The translations under genes were made by a program, and so were the position numbers. From CBDUUP01 sp965370435 (lineage in GTDB: Bacteria > Chloroflexota > Anaerolineae > Anaerolineales > UBA11579), in the NCBI GenBank assembly GCA_965370435.1, contig CBDUUP010000209.1:1-7888 (forward strand): a stretch of DNA of 7,888 bases, read 5' to 3'. Shown here one piece after another: positions 6,228-7,888 of this stretch (within the stretch, counting starts at the first letter, position 1; every line of letters begins with the position of its first letter). Below the pieces are notes generated by a model. It worked only from the letters and a program-made list of their open reading frames with translations, ran no database searches and had not been told where the DNA came from.

Positions 6228-7852
6228 TTCCTTTTGATACGAGACAAAAAGCTCCGCTTTTGTTTCCCACCGTTCACCGAGTCTATGCTATCGCCGTTGG
6301 CTGTGTCGGCTGAATAATAATCGCTGCCATAGTAGTAAGGATTGTAATAATATCCGTATTGGTAGGCATGGCTGCGGGCGATGCGGTTGAAGACAACGCC
6401 TAATATCTTGATGTTCGACCGCTCCAATTGATCCAGGGCGGTTCGCACTGCGCCCATTTTTGTGCGCCCCGGTTGGACGATCAATAAGATGCCGTCAGCC
6501 CGAGCCGATAAAACCAGGGAGTCGGCCACCAGGAATGGCGGGCTGTCAATGATGATGACGTTGGCCAGGGCCTTTAATTCGGTCAAGAACTGATCCATCA
6601 TGCTGGAACCGAGCAGTTCGGCGGGGTTGGGAGGCAACTTTCCGCTGGTGATGACCTTCAAGCTAGCCTCGCCCAGTTTCCATTCTCGGGCTACGTCGTG
6701 GACGCTGAGACGATCAATGAAGTATTCGCTCAAACCGATGCGGTTTTGTATGCCCAGGTAATTGTGCATGCGGGGGCGGCGCATGTCGCCGTCAACCAAT
6801 ACCACTTCTTTGCCGCTCTGGGCCATGACGAGGGCCAGGTTGGCGGCCACGGTGGTCTTCCCCTCCCCCGGTCCCGCGCTGGTCACTAGGATGGTTTTTA
6901 ATGGCGAAGTCACTTCGGTGAACTCAAGGTTGGTACGCAAAGTGCGGAAGGCTTCGGTGATGGGCGAGCGAGGGTTATCGGCCACGTAAGCCTGGGCCTC
7001 CCCTTTCATTTCGGCAATATATCCCACAATGGGCAGTTTCAGAGTTTCAATCACCTCGTCAGGCGATTTGATAGTGTCATCCAAATATTCGACCAGGAAC
7101 ACGAAGCTCCCGGCGATCATCAGGCCAGCAACAGCCCCCAGGACGGCATTGGCGAAGGTCTTGGGTCGGATAGGATTCCTGCCTGGTTTGGCGGGGGTTA
7201 CCAGTTCAACCACCGAAAAGGACTGCGCTTCGGCGATGCGGATGAGTTCGTAGCTCTGCAAGAGACTGGCGTAGATCTCCCGATATTGGCTCAGGATCGA
7301 TTCGATGCGGTCGCGTTCAAGCCGGTTCGCATCGGTGTCCGCCAGGCCAGTCAGCAATGCCACATGTTCATCAATGAGTTGGCGCTGCTCTTCTAGATTG
7401 GTTTCCAGACTCGCTTTGGAGGCTGCATAACGCGATGTTTGGGAGGCGTATTGAAGTTCGCCAAACACCACAACCAAGGTATTGGCAAACTCAGCGGCCC
7501 GGTCGGGATCGCTATCTTCAACCGTCACGGACAATACCTGGGTATCGCGGATCTGTTGAACAGAAATTTGGTCGGGCCAAATCCGGTAGCCCAATTCATC
7601 ATATGCTGCTTCCAACACCTTATCGGCGACCAGGAGTTCGGTGTAGGTCTGGATCAACTGCTGCCCGCTCAAATATCCCAGGTTGGACAGTTCATCTCGG
7701 GGAGGCTGGGAGATAAAAATCTTGGCGGTGGACTGGTAGATCGGGGTTTGATAATAACTAGCAATATAGGCGCTCACCCCTCCGATGAGAACTCCCAAAA
7801 TCAAGAGCCACATCCATTTCCGCAACAGAGTCAAATACTTTCTAAGTTCCAT
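6224..7852 (-). CDS. Wzz/Wzc-type polysaccharide co-polymerase with BY-kinase domain
   Basis: A complete 542-residue membrane tyrosine autokinase that controls chain length and export of exopolysaccharide or capsule. Order of parts: Wzz domain with first membrane helix (about 13-31); an outside domain with coiled-coil helices (about 140-210); the Pro-rich motif PAKPGRNPIRP (220-230) before the second membrane helix (about 233-254); and the cytoplasmic BY-kinase. The kinase shows the oligomerisation motif EAFRTLR (EX2RX2R, Glu300/Arg303/Arg306), Walker A SAGPGEGKTT (325-334, Lys332), Walker A' VVLVDGDMRRP (350-360) and Walker B VIIIDSPP (432-439). The tail holds ten tyrosines within residues 497-513, the autophosphorylation cluster. 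Kinase and transmembrane parts are on one chain, as in proteobacterial Wzc, not split as in Firmicutes. The ATG at 7852 has only a weak GAGA upstream. A tyrosine phosphatase gene follows. Confidence 0.95.
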   Translation of the reverse strand: MELRKYLTLLRKWMWLLILGVLIGGVSAYIASYYQTPIYQSTAKIFISQPPRDELSNLGYLSGQQLIQTYTELLVADKVLEAAYDELGYRIWPDQISVQQIRDTQVLSVTVEDSDPDRAAEFANTLVVVFGELQYASQTSRYAASKASLETNLEEQRQLIDEHVALLTGLADTDANRLERDRIESILSQYREIYASLLQSYELIRIAEAQSFSVVELVTPAKPGRNPIRPKTFANAVLGAVAGLMIAGSFVFLVEYLDDTIKSPDEVIETLKLPIVGYIAEMKGEAQAYVADNPRSPITEAFRTLRTNLEFTEVTSPLKTILVTSAGPGEGKTTVAANLALVMAQSGKEVVLVDGDMRRPRMHNYLGIQNRIGLSEYFIDRLSVHDVAREWKLGEASLKVITSGKLPPNPAELLGSSMMDQFLTELKALANVIIIDSPPFLVADSLVLSARADGILLIVQPGRTKMGAVRTALDQLERSNIKILGVVFNRIARSHAYQYGYYYNPYYYGSDYYSADTANGDSIDSVNGGKQKRSFLSRIKRK

Positions 7853-7862
7853 ACGTTCTCAA

Positions 7863-7874
7863 AAACGATCGTTT
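7863..7874. promoter_or_regulatory. 12-bp palindrome upstream of BY-kinase gene
   Basis: AAACGATCGTTT is a perfect 12-base palindrome, ten bases before the kinase start on the - strand. Its size and position would suit a dimeric repressor site or an mRNA hairpin near the ribosome-binding region. One short palindrome is weak evidence, and the rest of the upstream region lies outside the window. Confidence 0.2.
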
Positions 7875-7888
7875 CATGGGCAAACAAT

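Noticed and set aside
1..7888. CRISPR array
   Set aside because: No series of regularly spaced direct repeats is present anywhere in the window.

Overview
The window looks like a moderately GC-rich bacterial chromosome segment. The gene types would fit an environmental Chloroflexota (Anaerolineae-like) genome. That placement is an impression from the leuC/leuD/leuB style and the intergenic palindromes, not a demonstrated assignment.

Left half (1-3707, + strand): a 2-oxoacid chain-extension cluster, read as leucine biosynthesis. It holds the 3' part of leuC, then leuD, then a medium-chain-type acyl-CoA dehydrogenase whose start overlaps the leuD stop (ATGA), then a leuB-type beta-decarboxylating dehydrogenase. 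LeuC and LeuD would form the Fe-S isomerase, and LeuB would oxidise and decarboxylate the product. The translationally coupled acyl-CoA dehydrogenase is not a textbook member of this pathway. Two intergenic gaps in the cluster carry inverted repeats: a near-perfect 39-bp palindrome after leuC, and a spaced repeat before leuB.

Middle (3820-5397, + strand): a visibly more AT-rich two-gene unit. It encodes a CPA2/Kef-type cation:proton antiporter with an Asp-Asp ion-binding pair and, 15 nt downstream behind a strong Shine-Dalgarno, a 116-residue protein that reads as a divergent PII-like (ferredoxin-fold) regulator. This antiporter plus PII-like pair is the best candidate here for a little-described system.

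Right half (5598-7852, - strand): an exopolysaccharide tyrosine-phosphorylation pair. A single-chain Wzz/Wzc-type polysaccharide co-polymerase and BY-kinase with a tyrosine-rich tail is followed by a low-molecular-weight protein-tyrosine phosphatase, the usual kinase/phosphatase partner arrangement. The 200-nt space between the convergent middle and right units holds no recognisable gene. The rest of the polysaccharide locus, if present, lies beyond position 7888.
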